Source: Aralia elata
Lineage: Eukaryota > Streptophyta > Magnoliopsida > Apiales > Araliaceae
Length of the DNA: 64,000 nucleotides
Reading direction: 5' to 3'
Assembly: GCA_034770075.1 (NCBI GenBank)
Contig: CM068378.1
Coordinates: 46,094,508-46,158,507 of the forward strand
Shown: in pieces, positions 11,346 to 23,305 of the stretch
How the letters are laid out: each line of letters starts with the position of its first letter
How positions within the stretch are numbered: the stretch's first letter is position 1
The notes under the pieces: model-generated
What the model saw: only the letters and a program-made list of their open reading frames with translations
Databases searched by the model: none
Told to the model about the DNA's origin: nothing
Program-made: the position numbers and the translations under genes

Positions 11346-13090
11346 GAAATTCAAGAACCACAAAATACTACAGATCAAAGTCAGGTACCTGACCAAGTAG
11401 AAGAACCTACTGTACCATAACTATTCGTAAAATCTAGAAGAGTACCGAAGATACCTGATAGGTATGGATTCATCATAGAGGATGATGATGAGGAACACAT
11501 CATAGATGATGATGATTCATTAACTTACGAAGAGGCTATGAGTAGTAAATACTCAGAGAAATGGCTAGAAGCCATGAAATCCGAGATGAACTCCATGTAT
11601 GAAAACCAAGTATGGACTTTGGTTTCACCACCTGAGGGCATTAAGCCTATTGGGTGTAAATGGGTCTTTAAGAAAAAGACTGGAGCGGATGGCAAGGTAG
11701 ACACCTATAAGGCCCGACTGGTTGCAAAAGATTTCAAACAAAGACAAGGAGTTGACTATGATGAAACCTTCTCACCAGTAGATATGCTCAAGTCCATTCG
11801 GATTTTGCTTGCAATTGCAACTTATTATGACTACGAGATCGGGCAAATGGACGTGAAAATGGCCTTCCTCAATGGAGAGCTTGAGGAGAATGTATACATG
11901 ATACAGCCAGAGGGTTTTGTTTCAACGGTTGGAACAAACCAAGTCTGTAAGCTACAACGATACATTTATGGATTGAAGCAAGCTTCTCGAAGATGGAACA
12001 TCTGTTTTAATGAGATAATCAAAATTTTGATTTTATCAAAAATAAGGATGAACCTTGTGTGTACAAAAAGGTTAGTGGGAGTGTTGTTTCATTCCTTGTA
12101 TTATATGTTGATGATATATTATAGATAGGGAATGATGTTCCTATGCTACAGTCGATCAAAATTTGGTTATCTAAACACTTCTCCATGAAGGACTTGGGTG
12201 AGGCATCCTATATTTTGGGAATAAAGATCCATAGAGATAGATCTAAAAGGATGCTAGGCTTGACCCAAGGAAAGTACATTGACTCGTTGCTAAAGAAGTT
12301 TAGCATGGAAGATTCCAAGAGAGGTCTCATGTCGATGAGCCATAAAATACATCTCTCCAAGAAACAGGCCCCAAAGACACCTAAGGAGAGAGACCGAATG
12401 AGTAAAATTCCTTATGCTTCAGCAATAGGATCTATCATGTACAGTATGATATGTACTAGACCAGATGTCGCTCATGCACTTAGTGTAACAAGAAGATATC
12501 AGTCGAATCCAGGAGAAGAGCACTAGAAGGCAATGAAAAACATCCTAAAGTACTTGAGAAGAACTAAGGATGTATTTCTTGTCTACGATAGGTCTGAATT
12601 GAAACTAGAGGGCTATACAGACTCAAGTTTTCAAACGGACCAAGATGACAGTAAATCCGTTTCAGGGTACGTGTTTACCTTAAACGGTGGCGCAGTGAGT
12701 TGGAAAAGTTCCAAGCAGCAAACAGTTGCTGAATCAGTGACAGAAGTAGAGTACATAGCTACAAGTGAAGCTGCAAAGGAAGCTGTTTGGATGAAGAAGT
12801 TCATAACTGAACTTGGAGTGGTTCCTAGCATTAGAGGAGCCGTACCTTTGTTCTGTGACAACACCGGAGCTGTTACGCAGGCAAAAGAACCCAGGTCTCA
12901 TCAGAAATCCAAATACGTGTTGCGGCGGTAGCATTTGATTAGAGAGATCATTGAAAGAGGATATGTCACCCTGGAGCGTGTGGACTCTCAAGACAACATT
13001 ACAGATCCATTTACTAAAGCTTTAACACCACAGCAATTTGATCGTCACTTAGAGAAGATGGGTATTAGATACCATGGCGATTGGCTTTAG
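11346..13090 (+). pseudogene. Copia A reverse transcriptase and RNase H, broken
   Basis: An acidic linker (to about 11530, with TAA near 11418) leads into RT, beginning with the KWVFKKK and KARLVAK motifs. A frameshift near 12020 moves to another frame. The YVDD active site is intact at 12104-12115, followed by a TAG at 12122-12124. RNase H continues to the natural stop at 13088-13090 with TAG codons at 12524-12526 (a Trp codon in B) and 12929-12931. The family-typical ends SKYVLRR and GIRYHGDWL are visible. Roughly eight stops and three frameshifts in total across A gag-pol. Confidence 0.92.
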
Positions 13091-13091
13091 T

Positions 13092-13104
13092 GCAAGTGGG
13101 AGAT
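13092..13104 (+). promoter_or_regulatory. Copia A polypurine tract
   Basis: GCAAGTGGGAGAT lies between the pol stop codon and the 3' LTR. The same tract is found in B (46713-46725) and, reversed, in C (36542-36554). Confidence 0.85.
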
Positions 13105-14568
13105 TGAAGTAGTAGTATGCACACAAGCCAATCATATTTGATATGATGTAGCATATACTTTGTAATCTTATTCATTTATTAATAAAAGAATTGATTTTCT
13201 TAAAAGGCATTTTATATTATCTACATAGTGCTGTTATATTAAATGTGATAAACCCATAGTTTTGAGCAATGCTTTTAGAATCATGATGGTGATCATGCTA
13301 ATGAGATCTAAATTCTAGATAGCTCACAAACTAAAATCGTTCCTAATCGTTAGATTACTAAAAAGGGGATTAGTGAATTCGGATAGATTAGTACATACGT
13401 TGCTTGCTCTTAGGAAGAGGATGATTAATCTCATAATCATTTGTGTGGAGACACTAAAGCAAGTATATAGGTGCTTATTGGAGAATAAGTTCACTGAACG
13501 TGGCTCGCTAAGGAATACCTAATGGAGTTTTACTCGTTTGTCAATAGTAATTCCTCTAGTGATAGTAGTGCAAGTGATCCTTGGACTTGAGATCATAATA
13601 GTATCTTGTGTATGATGAGTTATACTTTGACATGTCCCTTAAGACCTTTGGGGTATATCAAAGGGTATGATTGGGTATAATAAGTTGTGCATGGAGATAG
13701 GTGAATGATCAACAAAGAATCTACCACGTCTAGTAAAAGATGTGAATGTCCTATGTGATTCGATAAATGACAACTCAGTAGTCCATGGCCAAGGCAGAAT
13801 GAAATTAGAAAGGAGTTTCTAATTTGCATTATTTAGAGTTGTGCATTTGGGAATCGAAATACATATAATTAAATAAAATAAGACTTGACAGTAAATCCAT
13901 GTCTTATATTTAATTGGGACATTGTATGGTAGAAGGATTGAATTGTACAGTAACAATGCACTGAAAGGTTCTTTTGTGATTAATGTTGAAATATATATTA
14001 TCTGAAAAGTCGTCGATCGCTAAGGGAGGTTACCCTTATTGTAGAATAAATATTATTTATTTAAATGAATTAAATAGTTTAATTTATTTATTTAAATAAG
14101 ATTAGAATTGTTCTAATTGATTTATTCACAACCGGTTTAATATGGAGAACCTAAAAAGTCACACCGTAAAAGAAAAAAAATATTTATTTAAGAAGTAAAT
14201 GGCCTAATTGTAATAATAAGTTAAGTGTATTTAATTTAGTTTATGGAGATAGAATAAATTAAATAGCCTAATATTTATTATTTAATATTTTAGAAATATT
14301 AAATATAAATTAATAAGAGGAGTCTTATTATTATTATTACTATTACTATTATTTACTTCCTAATAGGGATTGAGAATTAATTAATGGAAGTACTCTCTCA
14401 TGAATTCCTAATTGAATTAGGAGCATAATTAATTAAAGGAGTTTAATTATAATAGAAACCCTAAATCCTAAATAGTTTAGGGAAGGGTTTTTCTTACATC
14501 TATAAATAAGAGGAGTCTTATCATAGATTAGGGTTACACACTCTTGCATTAGATTATGGAGAGTACTT
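13105..14568 (+). repeat. Copia A 3' LTR, first segment
   Basis: Starts TGAAGTAGTAG and follows the 5' LTR closely. It carries a ~34-bp extra AT-rich segment near 14065-14098 relative to the 5' LTR. It is interrupted after GTACTT (14563-14568) by solo LTR D1 and resumes at 27852. Confidence 0.92.
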
Positions 14569-15707
14569 TGTGACGCCCCTAAATTCGGGTCTCAAACAAC
14601 TGGATTTGGTCATCACGATCCAACACAATCATCCACCTCCAAACAACATACAATAACTAAATGCGGAATATAATAAACATATGTTGTTCATTAAAAAGGT
14701 GTTACTAGTCCCAAGATTCGATAACCTTAATACATAACTAAAACGTACCCTAAATATTAAATTAGGGCTCAAATTACATGAATAATAAATTTAAATTAAG
14801 CATAAAAGTCAGCTACTCGAAGTCTATCACTTCATCTTTTTCTTGCCCTTGTCTTTTCCTGAGGTCTCGGGCTTAACTGCAATAAGGTTCATGATATAGC
14901 AAGGGTGAGCAACTAGTTTGCTCAGCAAGTTTAAATAACAGCAAGAAATAATATATATCATGAATGAAATGAATCTCTGGAAATGATTCAACGAAGAGAA
15001 TAACGAAAGCAAGAATAATAACTGCTTTTAAAATAAACGATAGTCAATATAGACCATGAATAAATACACTTCCAATGGAATCAATAGCTAATTGACCCTT
15101 TGGTTACTGGCTCAGAAATAAGTACTCGAGGGGATCAACCTCTAGTATACTATGTGTATGCATAACATTTAATTTTTGTTATTTGTATCTTATATCCGAT
15201 ACGTGGGATACGCCCCTATATTGAAGGGGTGTTCATAAGGTCCAAGATTCCACACCATCAATTGGTTTGGATAGCTTTTAAAAATCTATACCACTAATGT
15301 CTAGCTGGATAATGGCTAAGACTTAACTATGGCAGTTCATCCATATTAAAACTTTAAATAAAGTACAAGTCAACGTCTGCGCGAAAACAATTGCACAATG
15401 TGCGAGTGCCAATAACAACGATGTAGAATAATTGCTAAGTAATTAAACCACTTAGAGCATGCATGGAAATAAAGTTCCAGCATAAAATAATTAACGCAAG
15501 GTTAGGGAAAACTTGCTTAATAAATAATTTGAGTTAAGATAGGAAACTTGACCAACACAAGGGTTAGACAAGCGTTAGGAAACTTGCGTTCAACATATAA
15601 GGTAAATGGAAATAGGGAACTTGCTTGGTGCGTCTGCTACAATATACAACACACGCTCTTTAAGATCCTACATAGTTAGGTGCGTATTCGTATAACAATT
15701 AGTCACA
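14569..15707 (-). repeat. Solo gypsy-type LTR D1, segment at its 3' end
   Basis: D1 is a minus-strand LTR-like unit (reading from 27845 to 14569; TGTAATGACC to GGGGCGTCACA) of about 2.9 kb without T2. It is flanked by GTACTT on both sides and has no internal region, so it is read as a solo LTR. This segment holds the conserved end box: an inverted TGAGCAA/TTGCTCA pair (near 14906-14925) and an acceptor-like ATTGCAG followed by a short Lys-rich open stretch ending at TGA or TAG near 14827. The same layout is seen in D3 and F. Lineage is not determined; Ty3/gypsy is inferred from LTR size and termini. Confidence 0.8.
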
Positions 15708-17682
15708 TGTCGACGCCGGTTTTATCTGCTTATGCAACTGTTTGGCCTTTTCCGATTTTTAGCCTTTTGATTAGGTGATTTTGGGGAAAAGGTCAGCTTG
15801 AGTGTCGACGGGGTTTTGAAAGATCGCTTTTATGATGAGCCAATTGACCAGAGTCGCCAGTTGGTATATTTGAAATGGATGTACCAACTCATCCAAGTTT
15901 TCGTTTTTTATAAATCGATGGCTCATATGTGACTCCAAATTAATTGGTCTGCGAATTGAGATTCATAGAGTTCGGGGGCTTGCTTAAGCGAGGGGAAGGT
16001 GTTAGGCACCCCCCGACTTCCGTGAAACACGGTTACCGCAATCTTGATGCTCTCCTATCCTTTAATTCATGAAATGTGTGTGTATGCGCGTGTGTGTGCC
16101 TACGTGAATGTTGTGGTGAGTTTGTATGAAAGAATCATTTAGGGAAAATCGTGCTTTGATTTGAGAATGCTTCGGAATGTCCTTCGATTTATACGAGAAA
16201 GCTTGATTCTTTATAAGAAAGGTTTGATTTTAATTGTCAAAAACTATGAGATTTTTCGTTAGGTGTCGTTTTGGCAAAACAAGAGTTTTAAACCTTTGTC
16301 AAAATAGGAATCGAGATCTATACGTTGCTTTCGAAACTCAAACGATGGGCAACTTCTAGAACCTCCTTAACCCTATGCACAACGGTTTAATAAAACGTCA
16401 CTTATTTTATGAAACCATTTCTTGTGATGTTTGAAAACGATTTTCTTTAGCTTTCTCGTTTGAAATAGAAATCGACATTCATTAGCACTTCCCATTTATT
16501 AACCTCGTGATGCTAATAGCCTAGTTTGATTGATTTTATGAAAATCTTATCATTTGGCTTTGAAATCAATTTCGTGTCATAAATCAAATCAAGCATAAAC
16601 ACGCGTCGGAGCTATTCATGGGCATGTAAGCCATCAAAGTAACCCCGAACGCCTACAATCACAAGTTTCACTATTTCGGGGCCTTAAACACGATTCTCGC
16701 CTTGGCGTCGTTTTAAGGCCCGACGATTACATATTTACAATGAAAGATACATCGAATTTATTACATATATCAAAAGATGTCCATCATCGGATTTGGACCA
16801 CGGGGTCGCGCTCCTAGGCTCACATTCAAAATCGCTACACACCCACAAGATCCTAAACTAGCAATCTAAACAACCTATGCACGATACATCGTTACAACGA
16901 GCTAAAAATTCACCAAATGGATATCATCGGGCCATTAGGAGGAATTTCGTTCCATTTGGACCCTCACTAATAGCCCTCAATCCACGGATTCACAACAATA
17001 TACAAGAACAACTAAATTTAATATAATTCGGATGACAAAAAGCTTCAACAAAAATGGTAAAACAAAATGCTAAAACAAAGGATTTTTCACTTTGCAAATA
17101 ATCCACACAATATATATGAATTTGTGTATTGAATAGAGTAGAAATATATGATATATAGTCTCACAAAATGGATACAATTCCTCACTATTTTCTCTCTTTT
17201 CTCTCTTAATTGTTGCTGATTTTGCTGTTCTTCCCGAGCTGCTGCCGCCGCTCTCTTTTTTTTTTTTCTATATGCAAAATGGCCTGATAAGGGGTTGCCC
17301 TAGGCAGCGGCAGATTGATCTGCGGCTGGCCGTAGATCAATCTGCGGCTGGCCTCGGTTTCCCCGCGCCTGCCGCGCACTTCAGCCGTCTCGCGCACTAC
17401 CATTATTTTAATCGTTTGGCCGCAGATCAATCCGCGGCTGGGTGGGCTGATTTTCTCATTTTCCAAACCGCACCTCGATTCTCGTGTCGGATCATCGGTT
17501 TCTGCTGAAAGGCTTGCATTTTGTAGTCCAGGAACCGCTGGAAAAAGCGCCACATCATTCATGGGTGTTTGCTTCGCCCGACGTCGTGTCAACCTTGATC
17601 ACAAGTCGTCGTGGCGGTTCATTTGACGGATTTGCCCTCCTGTCAGGGTTAGTATACAAAGTGCAAAATTTGGGTGTCTACA
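15708..17682 (-). repeat. T2 3' LTR
   Basis: A 1,975-bp LTR (on the + strand TGTCGACGCC to GGGTGTCTACA). Palindromes of the CCGCAGATCAATCTGCGG type lie near 17307-17325, at 17330-17347 and at 17420-17437. It retains about 15 bp near 17645-17660 that the 5' LTR lacks. Open frames around 17206-17708 lie in the LTR and match the other LTR copy only. Confidence 0.94.
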
Positions 17683-17698
17683 GCTGCCCCTCTTTATC
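17683..17698 (-). promoter_or_regulatory. T2 polypurine tract
   Basis: On the minus strand GATAAAGAGGGGCAGC directly precedes the 3' LTR, identical to the tract of T1 at 2349-2364. Confidence 0.85.
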
Positions 17699-17902
17699 AT
17701 GTTTATGAAATGTTAAATGAAATGAACATGATAAAGAAATAGACACCCGATGCATGAATGACAATGTTTAAGAATGACAGTACATACATGATGCAACACA
17801 TGTAGCTTATGATGCAACACAAGATGTAATGCATGCGAAACATTCGTAAGAGTGTCAACGCATCAACCCCTGGACCGTATTTGTTAGTCATTGGGTTCAC
17901 TC

Positions 17903-19040
17903 TTCCAATCTATCGTCTCGTTCGGGGCCGGGTTTCGTCGCCGGTCACCCATCTCGTAACCCCCGGGTATCGTCGCCGGTTGGCTGTCTTGTCGGGGTCG
18001 AGTTTCGTCGCCGGTCACCCATCTCGTGATCGCCGGTTATCGTCGCCGTCGATCGTCTCGTCGGGGCCGGGTATCGTCGCCGGTCACCTATCTCGTAACC
18101 CCTGGTTATCGTCGCCGGTTGGTTATCTTGTCGGAGCCGGTTTTCGTCGCCGGACATCCATCTCATAATCGCCGGTTATCGTCGCCGGTTGATTGTCTTG
18201 TCGGGGCCGGGTATCGTCGCCGGTCACCCATCTCGTAACCCCCGGTTATCGTCACCGGTTGGTTATCCTGTCGGAGCCGGTTTTCGTCACCGGACATCCA
18301 TCTCGTAATCGCCGGTTATCGTCGCCGGTCGATTGTCTTGTCGGGGCCGGTTTTCGTCGCCGGACACCCATCTCGTAACCCCCGGTTATCATCGCCGATT
18401 GGTTATCTCGTCGGAGCCGGTTTTCGTCGCCGGTCATCCATCTCGTAAACGCCGGTTATCGTCGCCGGTCGATTGTCTTGTCGGGGCCGGTTTTCGTCGC
18501 CGGACACCCATCTCGTAACCCCCAGTTATCGTCGCCGGTTGGTTATCCTGTCGGAGCCGGTTTTCGTCGCCGGACATCCATCTCGTAATCGCCGGTTATC
18601 GTCGCCGGTCGATTGTCTTGTCGGGTCCAGTTTTCGTCGCCGGACACCCATCTCGTAACCCCCGGTTATCATCGCCGGTTGGTTATCTCGTCGGAGCCGG
18701 TTTTCGTCGCCGGTCATCCATCTCGTAAACGCCGGTTATCGTCGCCGGTCGATTGTCTTGTCGGGGCCGGTTTTCGTCGCCGGACACCCATCTCGTAACC
18801 CCCGGTTATCGTCGCCGGTTGGTTATCCTGTCGGAGCCGGTTTTCATCGCCGGACATCCATCTCGTAATCGCCGGTTATCGTCGCCGGTCGATTGTCTTG
18901 TCGGGGCCAGTTTTCGTCGCCGGACACCCATCTCGTAACCCCCGGTTATCATCGCCGGTTGGTTATCTCGTCGGAGTCGGTTTTTGTCGCCGGACACCCA
19001 TCTCGTAACCCCCGGTTATCGTCGCCGGTTGGTTATCTTG
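17903..19040 (-). repeat. 70-bp satellite with 140/280-bp higher-order structure, T2
   Basis: About 16 copies of the same 70-bp unit as in T1, here in minus orientation. From about 18193 the copies alternate in two types, so the sequence repeats every 140 bp (recurring landmark at 18193, 18333, 18473, 18613, 18753, 18893). Within these, variants alternate again (GGTTATCTCG against GGTTATCCTG, ATCATCGCC against ATCGTCGCC), giving a 280-bp period. The short frames found here simply repeat with the array and are not genes. Confidence 0.93.
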
Positions 19041-20230
19041 GATCTCAGCCCTTCCCAGGGTTTGTTGTTTTTTATCTTTTTTCTTTTTGTGGATATCAGC
19101 CCTTCCCAGGGTTGCTCACCATCTTGTTGTGGTTCGCGTGGATCTCAGCCCTTCCCAAGGTTTGTTGTTTTTGTCTTTTTTCTTTTTGTGGATATCAGCC
19201 CTTCCCAGGGTTGCTCACCATCTTGTTGTGGTTCGCGTGGATCTCAGCCCTTCCCAGGGTTTGTTGTTTTTGTCTTTTTTCTTTTTGTGGATATCAGCCC
19301 TTCCCAGGGGTGCTCACCATCTTTGTTGTGGTTCGCGTGGATCTCAGCCCTTCCCAGGGTTTGTTGTTTTTTGTCTTTTTTTCCTTTTGTGGATATCAGC
19401 CCTTCCCAGGGGTGCTCACCATCTTGTTGTGGTTCGCGTGGATCTCAGCCCTTCCCAGGGTTTGTTGTTTTTTGTCTTTTTTTCCTTTTGTGGATATCCG
19501 CCCTTCCCAGGGGCGCTCACCATCTTTGTTGTGGTTCGCGTGGATCTCAGCCCTTCCTAGGGTTTGTTGTTTTTTGTCTTTTTTCTTTTTGTGGATATCA
19601 GCCCTTCCCAGGGTTGCTCACCATCTTGTTGTGGTTCGCGTGGATCTCAGCCCTTCCCAGGGTTTGTTGTTTTTTGTCTTTTTTTCCTTTTGTGGATATC
19701 AGCCCTTCCCAGGGGTGCTCACCATCTTGTTGTGGTTCGCGTGGATCTCAGCCCTTCCCAGGGTTTGTTGTTTTTTGTCTTTTTTTCTTTTGTGGATATC
19801 AGCCCTTCCCAAGGGTGCTCACCATCTTGTTGTGGTTCGCGTGGATCTCAGCCCTTCCCAGGGTTTGTTGTTTTTTGTCTTTTTTTCTTTTTGTGGATAT
19901 CAGCCCTTCCCAGGGGTGCTCACCATCTTTGTTGTGGTTCGCGTGGATCTCAGCCCTTCCCAGGGTTTGTTGTTTTTTGTCTTTTTTTGTGGATATCAGC
20001 CCTTCCCAGGGTGGCTCACCATCCTGTTGTGGTTCGCGTGGATCTCAGCCCTTCCCAGGGTTTGTTATTTTTTGTCTTTTTTTGTGGATATCAGCCCTTC
20101 CCAGGGTTGCTCACCATCCTGTTGTGGTTCGCGTGGATCTCAGCCCTTCCCAGGGTTTGTTGTTTGATTGGATATCAGCCCTTCCCAGGGATCATTGATT
20201 GCTTGGATGCCAGCCCTTCCTAGGGATTTT
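19041..20230 (-). repeat. ~100-bp tandem array, T2
   Basis: About 11 copies of a unit of 98-102 bp. GTGGATATCAGCCC recurs at 19089, 19188, 19287, 19389, 19490 (variant), 19591, 19692, 19792, 19891, 19989 and 20082. Each unit is a diverged dimer: one half has GTGGATATCAGCCCTTCCCA, the other GTGGATCTCAGCCC. Length variation is in T runs. Open frames of over 400 codons cross it in several frames because the unit has no stops on the + strand. These are antisense to T2 and are judged artefacts. Confidence 0.92.
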
Positions 20231-21130
20231 TTTTTTTTTTGATTTTGAGGGATTTCTTGAAGTGGGATGCGTGATCGGCTTCTGTCCCGGATCTCCCACC
20301 AACATCATCTACGTACTATGCCGCAAAGCCATCACGGTCTGATCATTTGTGAGGTTGAAGGCGACGTGCTTGTACTTTCCTGAAGATTTTCATTTTGATC
20401 GTACCTGCATACATGAAAAAGATGTTATGCATGATCTGGCAGATATGTTATGGACAGATTCATGTGCACAACATATGTTTAGATAGAAATGACCCCTGTT
20501 CAGTCAAATGATACGATTCGGCGGTCGTCTTTACTTGCCAACATTTGATTGGATCACGCCTCGTCGTGAAGTGTAGTTTCTAGACTTCAACATTGGTTTT
20601 GTACTCTGCCTGTTCTTGGTCGTCTTCATTTCATCGAGTTGAGGCAGTCTGTTTCGCTCTCTGTGATGATCGACAGCTATGTTGGGCTCCTTGGCCTTTT
20701 GATCATTTCTGCTGGTCGATATGCTGCTGTCCCGCATTATATCATCCTTGTATATGCTCATGCACGCGGATCATTTAGATGTCGAGGCAGTGATAGTCAG
20801 GATTGGGGAGAAGCCTAATGACGAGAAGTTCTGTGCAGCCTCAACTTCCCTCCATTTCACGACTCTTAACTGCCCCAACCTTGGCACGTGTTGTTACCAA
20901 GGATTTCTATCGAAAACTCGCGATGTTGACCGTGCTGAGTTATCCACAGCTCTGCAAGATCCTGCATATCAGATGACTAACAAACGCCAAAACTTAAAGG
21001 CTCGGGCCGTTAGTGTTAGTTCAACACAAAGATATTATAATCTCGACAAAAATGCAGTTAAAGCACACGAAATTGAATATCTTTTGATCACATAATCTAG
21101 CAAGTGGTGAACTGTGAATGTACTAGATTG
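20231..21130. other. T2 internal region, no recognised gene
   Basis: Begins with a poly-T run (20227-20240), then mixed sequence. An open frame at 20721-21095 (+, 124 codons) has no family I recognise and lies antisense to the element. Nothing else is supported here. Confidence 0.4.
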
Positions 21131-21222
21131 GAAGTATTATTTTTATTTTTTTATTTTTTTATTTTTTTATTTTTTTATTTTTTTATTTTTTTATTTTTTT
21201 ATTTTTTTATTTTTTTATTTTA

Positions 21223-21253
<31 letters not shown>

Positions 21254-21257
21254 TTTT
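21131..21257 (+). repeat. (TTTTTTA)n and TTTTA microsatellite
   Basis: A long run of TTTTTTTA/TTTTTTA units (to about 21222) passing into TTTTTA and TTTTA units. This is typical of simple-sequence expansion in retrotransposon 3' regions. Translation of this stretch gives a Phe/Ile/Leu-rich peptide that is meaningless. Confidence 0.9.
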
Positions 21258-21552
21258 CAATCCCTCGTGAGTTGATGATTTTCTATTTGACGAGTCATGA
21301 AATCATAAGAACACCTTCAAGCATTCATGGTCATTGTACGTGAGTAAGGTCGAATTCAAAAGAACTACCTTCCCTCGTCAAAGGCACTCTGTCTCCATTC
21401 TCGACAACGTCCTTAGTAGGATTGACGTCATATGACAAATGCACTGTGCGATGCAGCATTCAGTAGGGGTTTCTCTTACATGACTTCTTGTTTAAGGCCG
21501 AGAGCTTTTTTTCATGTTATCTTTTCTCTTTATTAGCCCACTTCACTTGTCT

Positions 21553-22040
21553 CGTTTTCTTAGGCTATTCAAAGTTACCCATTTAACGAGTTTTGGACCA
21601 ATGACTCCCAAACCAAACGGTTCTGGGGCATTAGGTGTGCAGACACCCCTTCGAATTTATTTACTCGAGTAACAAAGGCTACGGTTCGAGACAAGCTGGT
21701 GGTCTGCACCATCATTCTTTGCTTGACCTTGCGCAAGATTCGTTTTCTTAGGCTTGAGTTACCCACGTAGCGAGTGTTAGGCCGGTGACTCCCAAACCAG
21801 ATGGCTTTAGGGCACCAGATGTAGAGACACCCTTAGGCTTAATTACTCGAGTAGCCCATGCCACAATTCGAATCTGCTCGGGCCTCCTCTATTGTAATGC
21901 TCGTTTTCTTAGGCTCTGAGTTACCCATGTAACGAGTGTTGGGCCAGCGACTCCTAAACCAGATGGCTTTAGGGCACCAGGTGTAGAGACACCCCTCGGG
22001 CTTAATTACTCGAATAACCCAGGCCACGATTCGAGACATT
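21553..22040. repeat. Third T2 array: three ~170-bp diverged copies
   Basis: Copies start with TCGTTTTCTTAGGC at 21553, 21731 and 21901. Shared blocks are GAGTTACCCA..TA.CGAG, GACTCC.AAACCA, GGGGCA/AGGGCACCAG and TTACTCGA(A/G)TAAC. They are clearly homologous but more diverged than the other two arrays, so this looks like an older amplification. A short duplication (TTAGCTTGATAATCA) follows at 22037-22090. Confidence 0.8.
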
Positions 22041-22650
22041 AGCTTGATAATCAATTATCGTCTGACTTCTTGATATTAGCTTGATAATCATTGATTGTCT
22101 GACTACGTGTTAATTGTCATCAACGTCGTCATAGTTTTATACCCCACAACTGAAAGTTTGTGCAAATGCAAAGTGAAGGCTGTCACATGAGGTCGATTCT
22201 GTCGCAAACGTTGCTTTGAATTAAGGCTTTGTACCTGATCAAAAGGTTGAATAGCCTTCTTCGTCTAATCATACTCACGACCGTGCTCCACGGTTGCTTG
22301 TCAGAGTTAATCCGATTCCCATCAAGCCAAATAAAATCCCCTTTCACGCGGATCATCGTATCCCGGGAAAACTATGCTTGACAAATGCCACATGATCGTA
22401 TCGTTGAAGATTGAATTGACATGAGGTAGCATTTGATGATGATGGTGCATGTTGATGGGATTGTTGCATGGGTGCCAATTCGCACGTCACCATTTCCTGG
22501 GTAGTTGATAAATGCCCCAGTGTTACGTTGCTTTTCTTGTGATCTCCCTCGTCCCGGTCGCATCGGTATCTCACTAGGCTTGATAAAAGATCCGGTCCTT
22601 TGACTTGTTGAAAGGTTTGGGGGATCTTTTTTTTTTTTTTTTGTTTTTTT
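22041..22650. other. T2 internal region beyond integrase remnant
   Basis: No recognisable domain. It includes a poly-T tract with interruptions (22627-22655) just past the integrase remnant in element orientation. The stretch 22372-22620 is open on the minus strand as an extension of the pol remnant frame, but it is not convincingly integrase. Confidence 0.4.
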
Positions 22651-22659
22651 TTTGACGGC

Positions 22660-23305
22660 TCCTTTTAATTTAGAGCGAAATTCCCCATAGCTTCGTCTTG
22701 GCATGGCGCGATCCTTTTGAGGACTAAATCGTTTATTTTGAAATTTCGGGATCGCACCCTCTTGGCGTATGCCCGGGAGATGCGTAAGGGGCTGCCCCTG
22801 CAAATGTGCGAATTGAGGTTCGATAGGCAAACAGGGTGAGCGACAATAAATCCGGCCATCTCCGATGATTGGCGGACATTCTTCCCATGATCGTCTTTGT
22901 GTTTTATTTGCAGCCCCTACTGCCCCATTCATTTTGGGCCGGTAAATGACTAAATCAAAATGTTTGATCTTGAATTTGTCGCATATCTCCTCCTTGAGGG
23001 CATCGTTCAGATTTCTATAGTCGATGCGGCCTCTTACTTCTCCTCCAGGCTGTGGTACTGGGATTCTGTCGGAAAGCCATTCAGGATAAATAGACACCGT
23101 GATGAATCCTGCTTTAAACCGCTTGACAATCTCGTCCTTTATTTTCAACCTCCGTTCAGGCTTCAACGTTCTCAACTTTTGCTTAATTGGTCGGAACCCT
23201 CCTTGATGGGCAGTCGAGGTCCTATAACGTCTGTGGACAATCCAATCACGTCGCCATGGGACCAAGCGAATATATCTCCATACAGGCTCAGCAACTCGGC
23301 TTTTT
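22660..23305 (-). pseudogene. T2 RT-to-integrase deletion remnant
   Basis: In element direction, 23305-23190 encodes the RT entry region (LLSLYGDIFAWSHGD, then a STDV...LPIKEG segment) in one frame. After a frameshift, 23190-23001 gives the segment with PIKQKLR and PEWLSD..PVP up to DYRNLNDA. At about 23001 it jumps directly to integrase (CDKFKIKH, then YRPKMNGAV.AANK), then in other frames AYRTSIRT and AYAKRVR...LVLKRIAP near 22860-22665. The RT catalytic DD, RNase H, integrase N-terminus and DDE first residues are absent. At least two deletions and three frameshifts. Tat/Ogre type by sequence style (inference). Confidence 0.8.

Noticed and set aside
17206..17708. Open frames in T2 LTRs, also at 25586-26064 and 2347-2952
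   Set aside because: LTR sequence on both strands, high GC around the palindromes lowers stop frequency; no domain.
18893..20223. Open frames of about 160-424 codons across the T2 tandem arrays
   Set aside because: They repeat with the array, are open in several frames at once and lie antisense to the element. This is a property of a stop-free repeat unit, not coding evidence.
20721..21095. 124-codon open frame in T2
   Set aside because: No family recognised, antisense to the element, composition not protein-like enough; kept only as a remark.
21104..21343. Apparent hydrophobic transmembrane-like protein
   Set aside because: Translation of a T-rich microsatellite.
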